Counted from the stretch's first letter, positions 23,675-35,513 are shown. The stretch: 64,000 nucleotides of DNA from Globodera rostochiensis (GCA_018350325.1 JAEVLN010000029.1:372001-436000); one strand, 5' to 3'. The notes: generated by a model not told the origin, from the letters alone. Numbers and translations are program-made.

Positions 23675-23784
23675 ATAAATACCGCTAATCGTTGCGCAAT
23701 TCAACTCTCAACGTATAGTTTGAAGGCCGTGTTTTGTATTTGAACACTAAAGTTGCGTTGAGTTATATTAACTTTGAGTTTTTA
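23675..23784. other. Exon-like island, strand unclear
   Basis: + strand: TTAATATTTCAG| then INTANRCAIQLSTYSLKAVF. - strand: LKVNITQRNFSVQIQNTAFK to a TGA at 23701. Both are plausible, so only the island itself is supported. Confidence 0.25.
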
Positions 23785-24215
23785 GCGTTTTCTTACGCAC
23801 TTTTTTTTTTTTAAATACTCGTTCTCGGCCGTAAACTCTGGAAAAACAGGCGCCGAATGGGCTGACAAATTTTGGCATATAAAAGTGTCGTCCGTGAACA
23901 ATTCTAGTAGCATTTAAAAATTTATTTAATTATTAATATTAAATCAGCCAAATTTCAATATACAAATTACACAAGTTAAGGCGAAAATTGTGGGGGAATT
24001 TTTGTTTAGGTCAGAGTATTTTATGAATATTAATTTGTTGTGAAGTTTTTGGCAATAATATTTTAGATTCAGTATTTACTATAAATAGGATAATTTTGAT
24101 AATAGCATTTAGGTCAAATATTCTGTATTAATTTAGTGCGGCTGCGTTACTTTTTTAAAAATATTTAACAAATCGAAAACAAAGTAAAGAGATTTTTTAA
24201 ATATTTAATATTTAC

Positions 24216-24368
24216 TAATGCCCATCCTGCTTTTTGTGGGCAAGCAATATGTTCGGGGTCAATGACTTTTCTTGCCGCAATTGACCTTTTTGGGGGCACT
24301 TTACTGTTGTTTTTGTTGTGTTGTACATGTGCATGTGTTTGTGTTGTGTTTTGTGACTTTTTTGTCAC
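24216..24368 (-). other. Exon-like open frame with donor (minus strand)
   Basis: ATG at 24368, a Thr/His/Asn-rich start (SQNTTQTHAHVQHNKNN), then KVPPKRSIAARKVIDPEHIA and CPQKAGWAL, then |GTAAAT. The second half reads like a conserved domain but I do not recognise it. It could be a first exon. Confidence 0.35.
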
Positions 24369-24697
24369 GTCGGGGTCACAAATTTCTTTAGTAAAAGTTT
24401 AGGGTTTCAACACAGAAATGTTTTCTCTTTGTCAATTTTTTCCCAATTCATTGCTTTATCCATAATATATTTGTCATATTTTATTAATTTTCCGATTTTC
24501 TTGCCATTTTTATTTGCGCATATATTTTTCGTTTTATTTAATAATTCTTATTCGCCGCAAGCTTAAATCTTTTTGGATGGTTACGAGCACCCCTTATTCT
24601 AAGTAACTGTCTTCGCTTTAACGATTTTTTATATTTGAATTATTTATTATAATTTTATATTTTTCACAGTTTATTTTGTTTTTAAATATTAATTGAA

Positions 24698-24787
24698 TCA
24701 ATACAGCAACTTGGCTAACCGCACGAAGAAGCCAAAATGTTTTTGCGTACATCCTGCGGCCATAATATTATTTTTAAAAGTCGCCAT
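24698..24787 (-). other. Open frame of 29 codons (minus strand)
   Basis: MATFKNNIMAAGCTQKHFGF then FVRLAKLLY and a stop. The + strand has an acceptor (AATACAG|) with NLANRTKKPKCFC before GTACAT, so the strand is uncertain. Confidence 0.22.
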
Positions 24788-25069
24788 CAGCAGTTTTGAA
24801 TTTATAATTTTATTTTTTTAATAGATCCGTATGCCAATTTTTTTGAATAAATCCGTCCGTTCACAGCTCGTCAATAATGATGATGATAATATATTTTTAA
24901 ATTTAAAATCAAGTTTATTTTGAATCTAATTTTATTATAGGGTTTAAGCCTTGACCCATTGATCAAGATGGTTGTTTTTGCGTTTATACAATGCTCAGTA
25001 TCAAATTTATTTATTGTTTTCAACAATCATTTGTTAAATTTTTCGTGCCTGAATCTCAACTTTGTTTAC

Positions 25070-25133
25070 CAACCACACCTGTTTGCCCAATATTTTCAAA
25101 CTCGTGATTGTTAAAATTTAAGGGCAGTGTTAA
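25070..25133 (-). other. Exon-like segment with both splice sites (minus strand)
   Basis: ACAATATCAG| then LTLPLNFNNHEFENIGQTGV, then G|GTAAAC; 64 nt. A + strand frame of 57 codons after TTTATTATAG| (24941-25114, stop TAA) overlaps it. One of the two is a shadow. Confidence 0.3.
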
Positions 25134-25504
25134 CTGATATTGTTTTTACAAAGTAAATTTAAGATAGTATATTTTTTACTTTTATTCATTTTTTGTTGTT
25201 TTATTCAAGAATTTATTTTACTAGTTGTGTATGAGATGGGTGATTAATTTTTAATTGTCCTTTGCTTCGATTTTATTTTTAATTTGGGTATTTTTTAATA
25301 AGTTTCATGCCCAACAGAGAATGCCGAATCAAAATCTTTATTACTTATGTATTTCATTTTATTATATTTAAAAATGATTGAACACCAAATCAAGATTGAA
25401 AAAATCGTTTTTTTTGAAAAGTTTTTTTTGTTTTAACCTTGATTAAATAATTTTAATTTAATAAAAAATGATATAAATTTACTATGTTTGTTTTAATATT
25501 TTAG

Positions 25505-25576
25505 ACACATTTGATCAAAACCTTGCATGACGTCGCTCTTCTCCCAAACCATTTGTGGTGCTTGAGACTTTCTTGA
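25505..25576. other. Exon-like island, strand unclear
   Basis: + strand after AATATTTTAG|: THLIKTLHDVALLPNHLWC... to TGA. - strand: SRKSQAPQMVWEKSDVMQGF. The minus reading has the more natural composition. Confidence 0.25.
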
Positions 25577-26110
25577 CTTAAAGTTTTTATTTTATACTTT
25601 TTTATAAACTGCATTCTGGTCGTTTTGCCTGTTATTATTTATTTACTCAAAATCCTAGAAGAGTATTGATCATTTCAATAATGGTTTTAAAATATGCAGA
25701 GTAAATTTTTTTATATTCTGTAGACTTTTATTTTATTTTTATAAACCTGTTTATACCCCATGCTGTTTAATTGAATCATTTAAAAAATCTGAATATTTTT
25801 ATTTTAGTTTAAAGCATTATTTTTGTTTTTTTGCGTTTAGAGCCCGAACTTGAGTAATTTTAACATTTTTTATAAAATTTAAGTTTTTTTATTTTTGGAG
25901 AATAGGGCTTACAAAATATAAAATCAATCATTTTTTATAACATTGTTGGTGGCTTTGTACCATTTAAGTTTTTTTTTCACGTGTCATTTTGACATTGTAT
26001 GTATAAATAACAATTTAATTTATTTTTTAATAACCCGACTTTACTGGGTTGATAAACAATTTCTTCCATCCTTCGAAATTTGGATAATATTTTTGTTTCG
26101 TGTCCGGTAA

Positions 26111-26276
26111 TTCCGACAGTAAATAATTTCGACAGTGGGTAATTTCGACAGTAAAATTCGACAGTGGTCATTTTCGACAGTGGATAATTTCGACAGTGAA
26201 CAATTTTGTTTTATTTCACCGTTTTTCTCCACTTCCGACAGTGAGTACTTTCGACAACGGGTAATTTCGACAGTGA
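26111..26276. repeat. Minisatellite-like array, TTTCGACAGTGGGTAA units
   Basis: About nine spaced units with the core CGACAGTG (TTTCGACAGTGGGTAATTTC, TCGACAGTGGTCATT, TTCCGACAGTGAGTAC and others), period roughly 14-20 bp, interrupted once around 26205-26230. Confidence 0.9.
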
Positions 26277-26332
26277 CTAGATTTTTTTAAACAAATTGTT
26301 AAATGGAATAGAGATTTGTTGTGCTTGCTTAA

Positions 26333-26713
26333 TTTTTTAAAAATGCAAATGGTAGGAAACAGCGCGGAGGTAGGCAAGAAATTCGCGGTTGTCAAAATCC
26401 GCGAGAAGAGCAGTCAAATTGTTGTCTTGACGAACATATTTCCCTTTTCGAATTTGATGAAGGCCACGAATTCCATCTGCTGGCGCCGCATGAAAATCGG
26501 CTAATCTATCCGCCCACATCCCATCTTCCTCTAACAATTTTTGTACAAAAGAACTCAGTCGTTGATTTACCCAACGAGTCCCGTCCTCAGCAAATTGCCA
26601 TGGAATTTGGGTACTGGCACGCCCTGGGCAATATGGCGGCCGCCTTGGGCATTTCCAATATTCCCACCCTTTCTCCATTGGGATTCGTTCTCCGGGTATT
26701 CGAAGGATTGGTA
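26333..26713 (+). CDS. Long open frame resembling a HECT-domain N-lobe fragment
   Basis: A stop-to-stop frame of about 127 codons, the longest in the window. It reads ISLFEFDEGHEFHLLAPHEN (about residues 35-54), QKNSVVDLPNESRPQQ and FGYWHALGNMAAALG, then ISNIPTLSPLGFVLRVFEG. The order (LFE-acidic-Y/F-LxP, then a helix with GxxxxxAL, then a P-L-SP-aromatic stretch ending in G) is like the N-lobe of HECT ubiquitin ligases, by family knowledge only. No C-lobe with the catalytic Cys was found. After GL the frame meets TGA, and a neighbouring frame continues (TIGALFHIAGQIPHKENPLC) to a perfect donor AT|GTAAGT at 26842, so an intron or frameshift is needed. The antisense frame 26678-26337 is also open for 113 codons (LSSFVQKLLEEDGMWADRL). 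I prefer the + strand but cannot exclude the other. Confidence 0.38.
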
Positions 26714-26787
26714 TGAAAGCAAAATTCGTTCACGATTGGAGCTTTGTTTCACATTGCTGGTCAAATACCACATAAGGAAAACCCATT

Positions 26788-27080
26788 ATGCAAAATCCTC
26801 GAGATAACAAACGGGTGGAGGTCAACCAGCAGCATCTCAATGTAAGTTTGCAAACAAATACTGCAATATGCACTATGTATATCTTTAAGTGAATGAATTG
26901 ATAAATAGTAAAATTATTTGCTAAGACTTATTCAAAACTTAATAATAATGTCGCCTTGATGTCACAACATATATTATAATTGTAATTACGCCTTCAACAG
27001 AGAAAGAATACGTCGTGGAGGTTGCCGATGTTATGGCAAGCACAACTGCTATGGCCATGCCCACAAAACCAGATTGGTGA
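26788..27080 (+). other. Two exon-like segments joined by a canonical intron
   Basis: The segment ending at 26841 has an ideal donor (CTCAAT|GTAAGT), and 27001 starts after an acceptor (CCTTCAACAG|); the 159-nt intron is well formed. All three frames of the first segment are open (for example MQNPRDNKRVEVNQQHLN), so the reading frame is not settled. The second segment reads KEYVVEVADVMASTTAMAMP, or a Cys-rich frame with CRCYGKHNCYGHAH. It may continue the HECT-like frame just upstream. Confidence 0.3.
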
Positions 27081-27487
27081 TGCTTGAAGAATGTCGGGAA
27101 TAACACTTTTGTTTCAGATCAAATATTTTGTTAGTTCTTAAGTTTATTTTTGAATATAGATGTATTTGTAGCTTTCTAATCTCATCTGGTGTAAGATATT
27201 TAGACTTTGATTTATTTAATTATAATATTCTTTATAAAATACTGTGTAAATTTTAATCATTATTATATTATCAATTCTTTTGGTTGTGTTTCAAGCTCTT
27301 GTTAAGTATTTTATGTTTATGTAGGTTAATTCGTCAGTATTTGTAGTTGAGTTGAACATTTTAATTATTTTAATTTCGAATTTCATTAATTTTATCGTGT
27401 CGGATAAGAAATGACAAAATGAACTCACGTTTGCATGTTGACATATTTTTAAAAAAATCGCTTAAATTTTTTAAATAAAGATTTCAG

Positions 27488-27526
27488 ATAGACCGCAAAA
27501 TATGTAGTGGCTACGATCATAAAAGT
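27488..27526 (+). other. Short exon-like segment
   Basis: AAGATTTCAG| then IDRKICSGYDHKS, then |GTATAT. It is 39 nt with both splice sites. It lies just before the tandem duplication. Confidence 0.22.
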
Positions 27527-27554
27527 GTATATAAATGTTTTTTTCTTTTAAGGC

Positions 27555-29432
27555 TACTTTGTTATATTTATTATTTTACTTAATTCAATAGTCGAATAAA
27601 CTTTTTGATTTATCCAAACAACAAGTCAGCAAAAAATACTGCCGCTAAATATTTTTAACAAATTTATTTTTTTGCAATTATTTTTTAATATTGTCAAAAT
27701 AATTATTTATCAAATATCTTAATACGTTTACAATTAGTGCATTTCTTGAGTAACTATCATGAGCTTACGAGAAGTCTTGCAGTTCTGCCATTGCCATCCG
27801 TAAACGGATGTTTATTATAATATAAATTGTAAGATAATATTTTATATAATGTTTAACTGAATCATTTAAAAAAATCTGTCTTATTTTTCTTTTAGATTCA
27901 AGCATTGTTGTTTTATTTTAAATTTTTGTGTTAGTAATTTTAACGTTTTTTATAAATTTAAGCATTTTCATTTTTGGAGAATTGGGCTTATTCAATTTAA
28001 AATTAATCATTTTTATAACATTGTTGGTAGCTTTGTACCAATTAATCTTCAAACTAATCGTGTTTTGAATTTTTTTATCATTTTTCAACTTTAAGTGCAC
28101 ATAGAATAGTTGATAAAATAGATTACTTTAATTTCATATTTTACTTGGTGTTCATTTGTTAATATCTTTTTAATGTTGTTTAAATAAATATCATCTTTAA
28201 AATTTTATATCACAAGTAAAATAGACTTTGATTTATCAACGTTCCTGTCAACACAGTATTTCTATAACTTATTTGTTTGCCCTTTATTGTTTAATTCTTT
28301 CTAAAAGAAATCTGTACAATTTTATGTTTGCACCAATTTGATAATGCATATATTTTGATAATATTATTGAATAGTATTAGTATATCTAAACCATAATTAT
28401 TTGTTGAATATTTCACTTTTAATTGAATCGTTTCTGCCGGCTTCATCCCCGAGTTTCGACCCCCTTTTTGGGTCTTTTAAGGTGCCTCCGGATAGTGATT
28501 AATAAAAATTGCTAACACTATGGTTGTCAGCGATAATGTCAACCGGGTAGCTGACATTTTTTCCAGATTCTCCTTTATCGTTTTGTCGATTAAAAATGCT
28601 TGATTATGATATAACAATGTTAAGTAATTTATAATTAATCAATACTATAATTATTTTTGCATTAGAATATTAATCATAATTTCAGATAGTAAAGCAACTG
28701 AGCGAGTTTTGGTTTTTAACACAAAATAAATAAATAACATTTTTTAGTGTTTCCACCATGTCTAAATGTATGTCTTAATGTTGCCTGCACGGTTGTCTTA
28801 CATTTTTAACATAGAAATTTTTTGTTTTTCGAATTGCTAGCAACTATTAACTTGTTTGAGGAATATGTTGAACACTTGTGTCTGAAAAGGCGGCAAAGGA
28901 AGCGCATCTTTCTACATTATTGTAAAATACTATTTATAGATTAACAGGATGAACTAATACTATTATTGTTTGGCTGCTATAATGCTGCAAGTCAATTATT
29001 CAAAATAAATTATACTTAATGTTGCGACGCTACGCATTTACTGCATACGATGGTTTATTTATTTACGTTTTTTAAATTGTATCACTTTTAAGTTGAAGAT
29101 TTTTTAATTGAATCTTTTGAATTTACTAAATATGTTTTTTTTATACAAGCATATTACAATATTTTGTGTCAAAAATTAAAAATTTTCATATTTTTTTGAA
29201 TATTTATTTCTTTATTTTAAGATCGATTTTTGCTTTGCATTTTGCACACTTTGTCTTGCTTCCTAGAATGTTCAGTCAATTATTCAAATAAATTATACTT
29301 TATATTGCGACGCTACGTATTTACTGCATGCGATGGTTTTATTTATTTACGTTTTTTTAATTGTATCACCTTTATTAATTATTGAGCGTCATTTTTATTA
29401 GTAACTCTCAATTGAATATAAACAATATATTA
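27555..29432. repeat. 1.88-kb tandem duplication, copy 1
   Basis: Copy 1 repeats at 29433-32282 with a constant offset of 1878 up to the insertion. I saw no differences in the stretches compared, so the duplication is recent. Each copy contains coding-like islands: minus strand 28397-28498 (SLSGGTLKDPKRGSKLGDEA, then GRNDSIKSEIFNK, TAA) and 28815-28944 (both strands open; + reads EEYVEHLCLKRRQRKRIF, minus reads NVERCASFAAFSDTSVQH). Confidence 0.97.
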
Positions 29433-32282
29433 TACTTTGTTATATTTATTATTTTACTTAATTCAATAGTCGAATAAACTTTTTGATTTATCCAAACAAC
29501 AAGTCAGCAAAAAATACTGCCGCTAAATATTTTTAACAAATTTATTTTTTTGCAATTATTTTTTAATATTGTCAAAATAATTATTTATCAAATATCTTAA
29601 TACGTTTACAATTAGTGCATTTCTTGAGTAACTATCATGAGCTTACGAGAAGTCTTGCAGTTCTGCCATTGCCATCCGTAAACGGATGTTTATTATAATA
29701 TAAATTGTAAGATAATATTTTATATAATGTTTAACTGAATCATTTAAAAAAATCTGTCTTATTTTTCTTTTAGATTCAAGCATTGTTGTTTTATTTTAAA
29801 TTTTTGTGTTAGTAATTTTAACGTTTTTTATAAATTTAAGCATTTTCATTTTTGGAGAATTGGGCTTATTCAATTTAAAATTAATCATTTTTATAACATT
29901 GTTGGTAGCTTTGTACCAATTAATCTTCAAACTAATCGTGTTTTGAATTTTTTTATCATTTTTCAACTTTAAGTGCACATAGAATAGTTGATAAAATAGA
30001 TTACTTTAATTTCATATTTTACTTGGTGTTCATTTGTTAATATCTTTTTAATGTTGTTTAAATAAATATCATCTTTAAAATTTTATATCACAAGTAAAAT
30101 AGACTTTGATTTATCAACGTTCCTGTCAACACAGTATTTCTATAACTTATTTGTTTGCCCTTTATTGTTTAATTCTTTCTAAAAGAAATCTGTACAATTT
30201 TATGTTTGCACCAATTTGATAATGCATATATTTTGATAATATTATTGAATAGTATTAGTATATCTAAACCATAATTATTTGTTGAATATTTCACTTTTAA
30301 TTGAATCGTTTCTGCCGGCTTCATCCCCGAGTTTCGACCCCCTTTTTGGGTCTTTTAAGGTGCCTCCGGATAGTGATTAATAAAAATTGCTAACACTATG
30401 GTTGTCAGCGATAATGTCAACCGGGTAGCTGACATTTTTTCCAGATTCTCCTTTATCGTTTTGTCGATTAAAAATGCTTGATTATGATATAACAATGTTA
30501 AGTAATTTATAATTAATCAATACTATAATTATTTTTGCATTAGAATATTAATCATAATTTCAGATAGTAAAGCAACTGAGCGAGTTTTGGTTTTTAACAC
30601 AAAATAAATAAATAACATTTTTTAGTGTTTCCACCATGTCTAAATGTATGTCTTAATGTTGCCTGCACGGTTGTCTTACATTTTTAACATAGAAATTTTT
30701 TGTTTTTCGAATTGCTAGCAACTATTAACTTGTTTGAGGAATATGTTGAACACTTGTGTCTGAAAAGGCGGCAAAGGAAGCGCATCTTTCTACATTATTG
30801 TAAAATACTATTTATAGATTAACAGGATGAACTAATACTATTATTGTTTGGCTGCTATAATGCTGCAAGTCAATTATTCAAAATAAATTATACTTAATGT
30901 TGCGACGCTACGCATTTACTGCATACGATGGTTTATTTATTTACGTTTTTTAAATTGTATCACTTTTAAGTTGAAGATTTTTTAATTGAATCTTTTGAAT
31001 TTACTAAATATGTTTTTTTTATACAAGCATACTAGTCACCCCGCGGGCATGCCTGAGTGAGTGTTGTTGATGCTGTCTCTAGTCAGTTTGTGTTGAAAGT
31101 TTTATTAATTTTTTTCATATATTGCGGGCTCCGCCCGCGCCCTCCCACCCTTCCCTACGCTCGCTTCGCTCGCTTAGTGCGGGCTTCGCCCGCGTCTTCC
31201 CAGCGGGCTTCGCCCGCCCCTTCCCTACGCTCGCTTCGCTCGCTTAGAGAAGGCTTCGCGCGCGTCCTCCCACCCTTCGCTACGCTCGTTTGATGCGGGC
31301 TTCGCCCGCGTGTCCCCCCATCCACCTTACCTACGCTCGCTTAGAGAGGGCTCCGCCCACTTTAGACACTTTGTCCACTTTTTCGACACTTTGTCTTAAG
31401 TGAAAAACAACAAATTCTAACTTCCCCCAAACTCTCCACAACATTTCGCGTCCTCCCCCAGCCATTAGTCACTTTGTCCGAAAATTTGTCGACACTTTGT
31501 CGTAGGTCAAAAATTTTTTATTTTCTGGAATCAGCCTGTCAAACCACACCACCCAAACCTATTTAGGCTTAAACTTTTCTCCTCAAAAAACACGCTGGTA
31601 CCTTACACTACTGAGGGCCCCGGCGAGCCCGGTTTTCGAAGCTCGTACCGGCCTCAGCGCCGTGCACACCTTCAACTTTGTGCTAGAGTCACAATTTTTT
31701 TTTTAAAAGACGCAGCAGCGTTTGCTCCATCTTTTCGTAAGCAACGCCAGAGGGCTGCGCATTCGGCATCAATAGGCTCAAATCGAAAAACTCCAAAAAG
31801 TTCACCACCTCAAATCTTTGAAGCGATTTTACAAAAAATTTTCTTTGGGGCGATTTAAATGTGCCAGGTTCAAAAGTTTCTAAATGAGCTCCTCTTTCTT
31901 TTAAAAAAAAAAGCTAAGCTTTTCATCCAGGGAAAGATGACGGACTTTTTGATTTTAAGTTCGTCCGCCCCGTCTTTTTTATATTTTTTTTATACAAGCA
32001 TATTACAATATTTTGTGTCAAAAATTAAAAATTTTCATATTTTTTTGAATATTTATTTCTTTATTTTAAGATCGATTTTTGCTTTGCATTTTGCACACTT
32101 TGTCTTGCTTCCTAGAATGTTCAGTCAATTATTCAAATAAATTATACTTTATATTGCGACGCTACGTATTTACTGCATGCGATGGTTTTATTTATTTACG
32201 TTTTTTTAATTGTATCACCTTTATTAATTATTGAGCGTCATTTTTATTAGTAACTCTCAATTGAATATAAACAATATATTAT
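29433..32282. repeat. 1.88-kb tandem duplication, copy 2, interrupted by an insertion
   Basis: Matches copy 1 from TACTTTGTTATATT to ...AACAATATATTAT, except for 971 bp (the 952-bp insertion plus a 19-bp duplicated target). The insertion therefore came after the duplication, or the two copies are two alleles placed end to end by assembly. Confidence 0.97.
31032..31983. mobile_element. 952-bp GC-rich insertion with 19-bp target-site duplication
   Basis: Absent from copy 1 of the tandem duplication, which gives exact borders. It is flanked by TTTTTTTTATACAAGCATA at 31013-31031 and 31984-32002. It has no terminal inverted repeats that I can see, and the long target duplication suits target-primed (SINE/LINE-like) insertion rather than a cut-and-paste element. 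Its left third is packed with the self-complementary words GCGGGCTTCGCCCGC and CGCTCGCTTCGCTCGC. The middle has repeated CACTTTGTC words, and a GC-rich hairpin-like stretch lies at 31612-31665. The 78-codon frame at 31057-31293 comes from the palindromic words and I do not call it a gene. Confidence 0.9.
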
Positions 32283-32299
32283 TATTGGCAATGCATTTA

Positions 32300-33310
32300 T
32301 AATAATACATTCATTGTTATTTGAAGAGTCTTCGGGTTTATAGCGGAACGAGCGTTTAAAGAGTTGCGACTTTCTTGTTAATATCATCTGAACCTTTATT
32401 TAACCATAAATATAAATTATTTTTACACAGTAATTGTTAATTTTACTGAATATTGAAGAATTATAACAAAAAAATTTATTAAACAACTTTTGATGTTTGA
32501 CTTTTCCTAAATGTAATTTACCGGCATTTTATCAGGTGAGTGAAAAAAAACTGGCGAGAGGGTGCTGATGTTCTGCAATTTTTACCAAAAGGTTTTTATT
32601 GTTGTAGATGTAAACCGAATTTTTTTTGATAAGATTCTTAAGTGTGAATTCAATTTTAATGAGATTCTATTTTATTATGATTTTTGAGCATTTATTTTAA
32701 CTAATTTAAATGGAAAAATTGTTGTGATTAACTATTATAAGGATCTGTTTTTTCTTCGTTCATAGCGCCTTGAAGCCAATGATGTAAAAAACCGTCAAAC
32801 TTTGTTATAATAATATTTAAGCTGCAAGCATTGTTTGTTTAGTTATTTTTATTTTTATTTTAAAGAAAACCGGGAATCACCTCAACATGATTCAGCTGTG
32901 AATTGAGCATATTTTTGTAAATATGATCTTTATTTTGGCAAAAAGCCAATAACAATATTATTTAAGAATTTCTTTGTTGAAGATTTAATTATGGAATAAA
33001 TAAGAAAGTTGTACCTGTTACTTTTAGTAAATGATCTTTGCGGAATCATCCTTTTAAATTGTAAATTATTTAAATTTTTGTTATTGTAATTTATTGGTTG
33101 CTTTTACAAGAATTTTTTAATGATTTTGCCACAAAAATATAATAAGTAGTTTAAGAACTGATTTTATCTGAATTTATCATTTTGACGTAACCTCTTTTTT
33201 TAAATATTAAATTTGAGTTATTGCTATACTTGCCACATCTCTGACGACTCTCGTTATTGATGAAAAATGTTGTTTATCGTACCTTTTATTAATTTTTATT
33301 TAAATATTAT
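32300..33310. other. T-rich stretch, nothing coding seen
   Basis: AT-rich, with a few short GC-richer spots (about 32330-32380, 32550-32580). No gene model. Confidence 0.4.
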
Positions 33311-33320
33311 TTATACCTAT

Positions 33321-33763
33321 CAGGGCTGGACGTGATCACTCATTGCTCACCATAAATAAAACGTGTGTTTTTACTATTTAATAAAAATGTTCAAGGTTTT
33401 GTAAATGGCTAAACATCACCCGGGTACAACTCCATAAACAAAGGAAAGATTTTTACCCGAAGAAAAATCCACGAAGAAAGCATAACATTGCGCACGCTCT
33501 TTGAAAAGGGTTTTGCACAATCATTTTGCTTGCCATCTTAATCAGCTGACAAATCGAATGCTATTAGTAAGGAGGAGGCAGTCAATTTTCCACCAAATCG
33601 CCTATTATGATTAATTTCAACAAAAAAAATGTTCGGTTCACTCTATTTATTTATTTTTTCAAAAAAATAATGGATCACCATGGACCACGCCAAACAAGGC
33701 CTTTTTGGGGCCCGTGATCGCGGATTACGGTCACGGATTTTTTTTTGATCAAGTGCAGCCCTG
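33321..33763. mobile_element. 443-bp hAT-like MITE with CAGGGCTG termini
   Basis: The left end CAGGGCTGGACGTGATCA and the right end (reverse complement) CAGGGCTGCACTTGATCA match at 16 of 18 positions. The flanking 8-mers ATACCTAT and ATACAATG agree only in part, as expected for an old insertion with an 8-bp target duplication. It has no transposase frame. The right half carries GATCACGG/GATTACGGTCACGGA words. Confidence 0.75.
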
Positions 33764-33769
33764 ATACAA

Positions 33770-35510
33770 TGCACCTTTCTTATCTGGCAGAATAGAAATC
33801 CTTCCGTTCATAAACATTCATGTACTCAAAAATTAGTCTATTTTGCTTTTAGAATTCATATATATAACGTTATGGTTAATCCAATTTATCGGTTTCTTTT
33901 TTAGGCAATGCTTAAATCTTCATTGGTCAAAATTCGTATAAAATATTTTTTTATTCTTAAATCGTGTGAAAATATGTTATTTGATGCACTGATTAGGAAT
34001 TCGTCAATAGAAATAAAAATTGACAATTTAAAGCGGCTTTGAATCGGTTGTTATTTTAAAAATATGTGAAAAACGACTTTATGCGAGAGCGGAAACTTTA
34101 ACCGAACAATATTTGGTTAAAAGTTTTGGTTTTGTACAAAAAAATTTTAATTTTTTTTGTTTAAGTTATTCGAGATTTTTTCAATTTGCCATTATCGTAC
34201 AAAAATGCAACTGAAACAAACCAAAATGAGTTGATAGTTTTAAAAAGTAACTCAAAACGACTTAGTCGCAAATTTTGCAGGGTTTCGGCCTGGACACCTC
34301 TTCAGTCATGATTCATTCTTCAAATGAATGGATTTATAATTTTTATTTAAAATTATTGCTTCGTTTTGCTTTTCTCCATTTTTAATTTTCAATTATAAAT
34401 AAGTTTACAGGCTGTTTTGGCAATAATTATTACTTTTATGTTGTTATGTGTAACCCGTTAGTTAATATATTAAGATATCGACTGATCATCATACTCGGGC
34501 AGAAGACAAAAATTTGTCAATAAAAATAATTTTTTTAATATTTCTTATCCATTAATTTCATGGTTTATTATTTTTATCAAATTAGTTAGAATTTTATTTT
34601 TATTTTTTGTGTAAATTCCCAAATTTGCTTAATATTGTATATATTTCCTGTTATTCTCATTATTGTGTGATTGGTTAAACTTTTTATTGTATAGCGCAAT
34701 TGTAATTTTTTTTTTGTAGTTTTTTATTTTGTAATAATAGTTGTTGATGTTGTTTGATACGCACTTATTAAATATTTATTTTCATGATAATAATTAGAAA
34801 TTATTATTTTGGTGTGTTTTTTACTCTGTGTTCATTTGTAATTTACTAACATTAATTTAATCAGATAATTTGTTTTTTATATTTTAAGAAATACTTTTTT
34901 GTAAAAATTTATTCACAAATATATTATTAAATTGACCCTGGTATATCAAATGCCGATTTGTATTCGCCTGCCGGTAAATTGTCTGTTTATTATGAATATT
35001 ATGAAATGATGTATGACATTTAAATTTATCGTTTGCTTTTTCTTTTGTTTTTAATGATTATTTTTACACTTCTACCAGTCTCTTGCTCATTGATGCAGTG
35101 CCCGCCAAGCTGATGATGTACTTTCAATTGGTTTGCTCGCCGCTTCCGACTTTTTTACGAAATTTTAATTGTATTATTCTCATTTACGTCAAAAAAAAGT
35201 ATGCGAATTTATATTTAATTTGTTTTAAAGGTTTTTAGCGGGTTATGTTTTATCATTTAATATTTACTCGCTCATATATTTTCTGATGATTTTCATTCTT
35301 AAACAATTAATTTGTATCAGTGGGGTTCAAGCCCTTAGATTTAAATTAATTACATTTGATTTATGATTTCTATATTGATTGAGTGAGTTCGTGACCAAAT
35401 GGCTCTCTCGCTGTTGTTGTGATTCAAAAAAGTTTTTGATTCTCATTTGAATGTATCGATTAAAAACTGCTCAAATTTGTATCCCGTTTTTTGTCCATTT
35501 TATTGTTTTA
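33770..35510. other. T-rich stretch, repeats but no gene
   Basis: 33985-34080 (TGCACTGATTAGGAATTCGT and AAAGCGGCTTTGAATCGGTTG) belongs to the repeat family also seen at 41640-41700, 41880-41910 and 42460-42510. I saw nothing coding. Confidence 0.4.
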
Positions 35511-35513
35511 TTT

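Noticed and set aside
27918..28100. Identical 60-codon minus frames at 27918-28100 and 29796-29978
   Set aside because: Lys/Asn/Ile-rich low-complexity frame in AT-rich DNA; identical only because of the recent tandem duplication.
28560..28600. Possible 20-nt intron (GTAGCTGACATTTTTTCCAG)
   Set aside because: Too short for a nematode intron.
31057..31293. 78-codon frame with repeated LRSLR/RASPASS
   Set aside because: Translation of palindromic GC words in the inserted element; no support as a gene.
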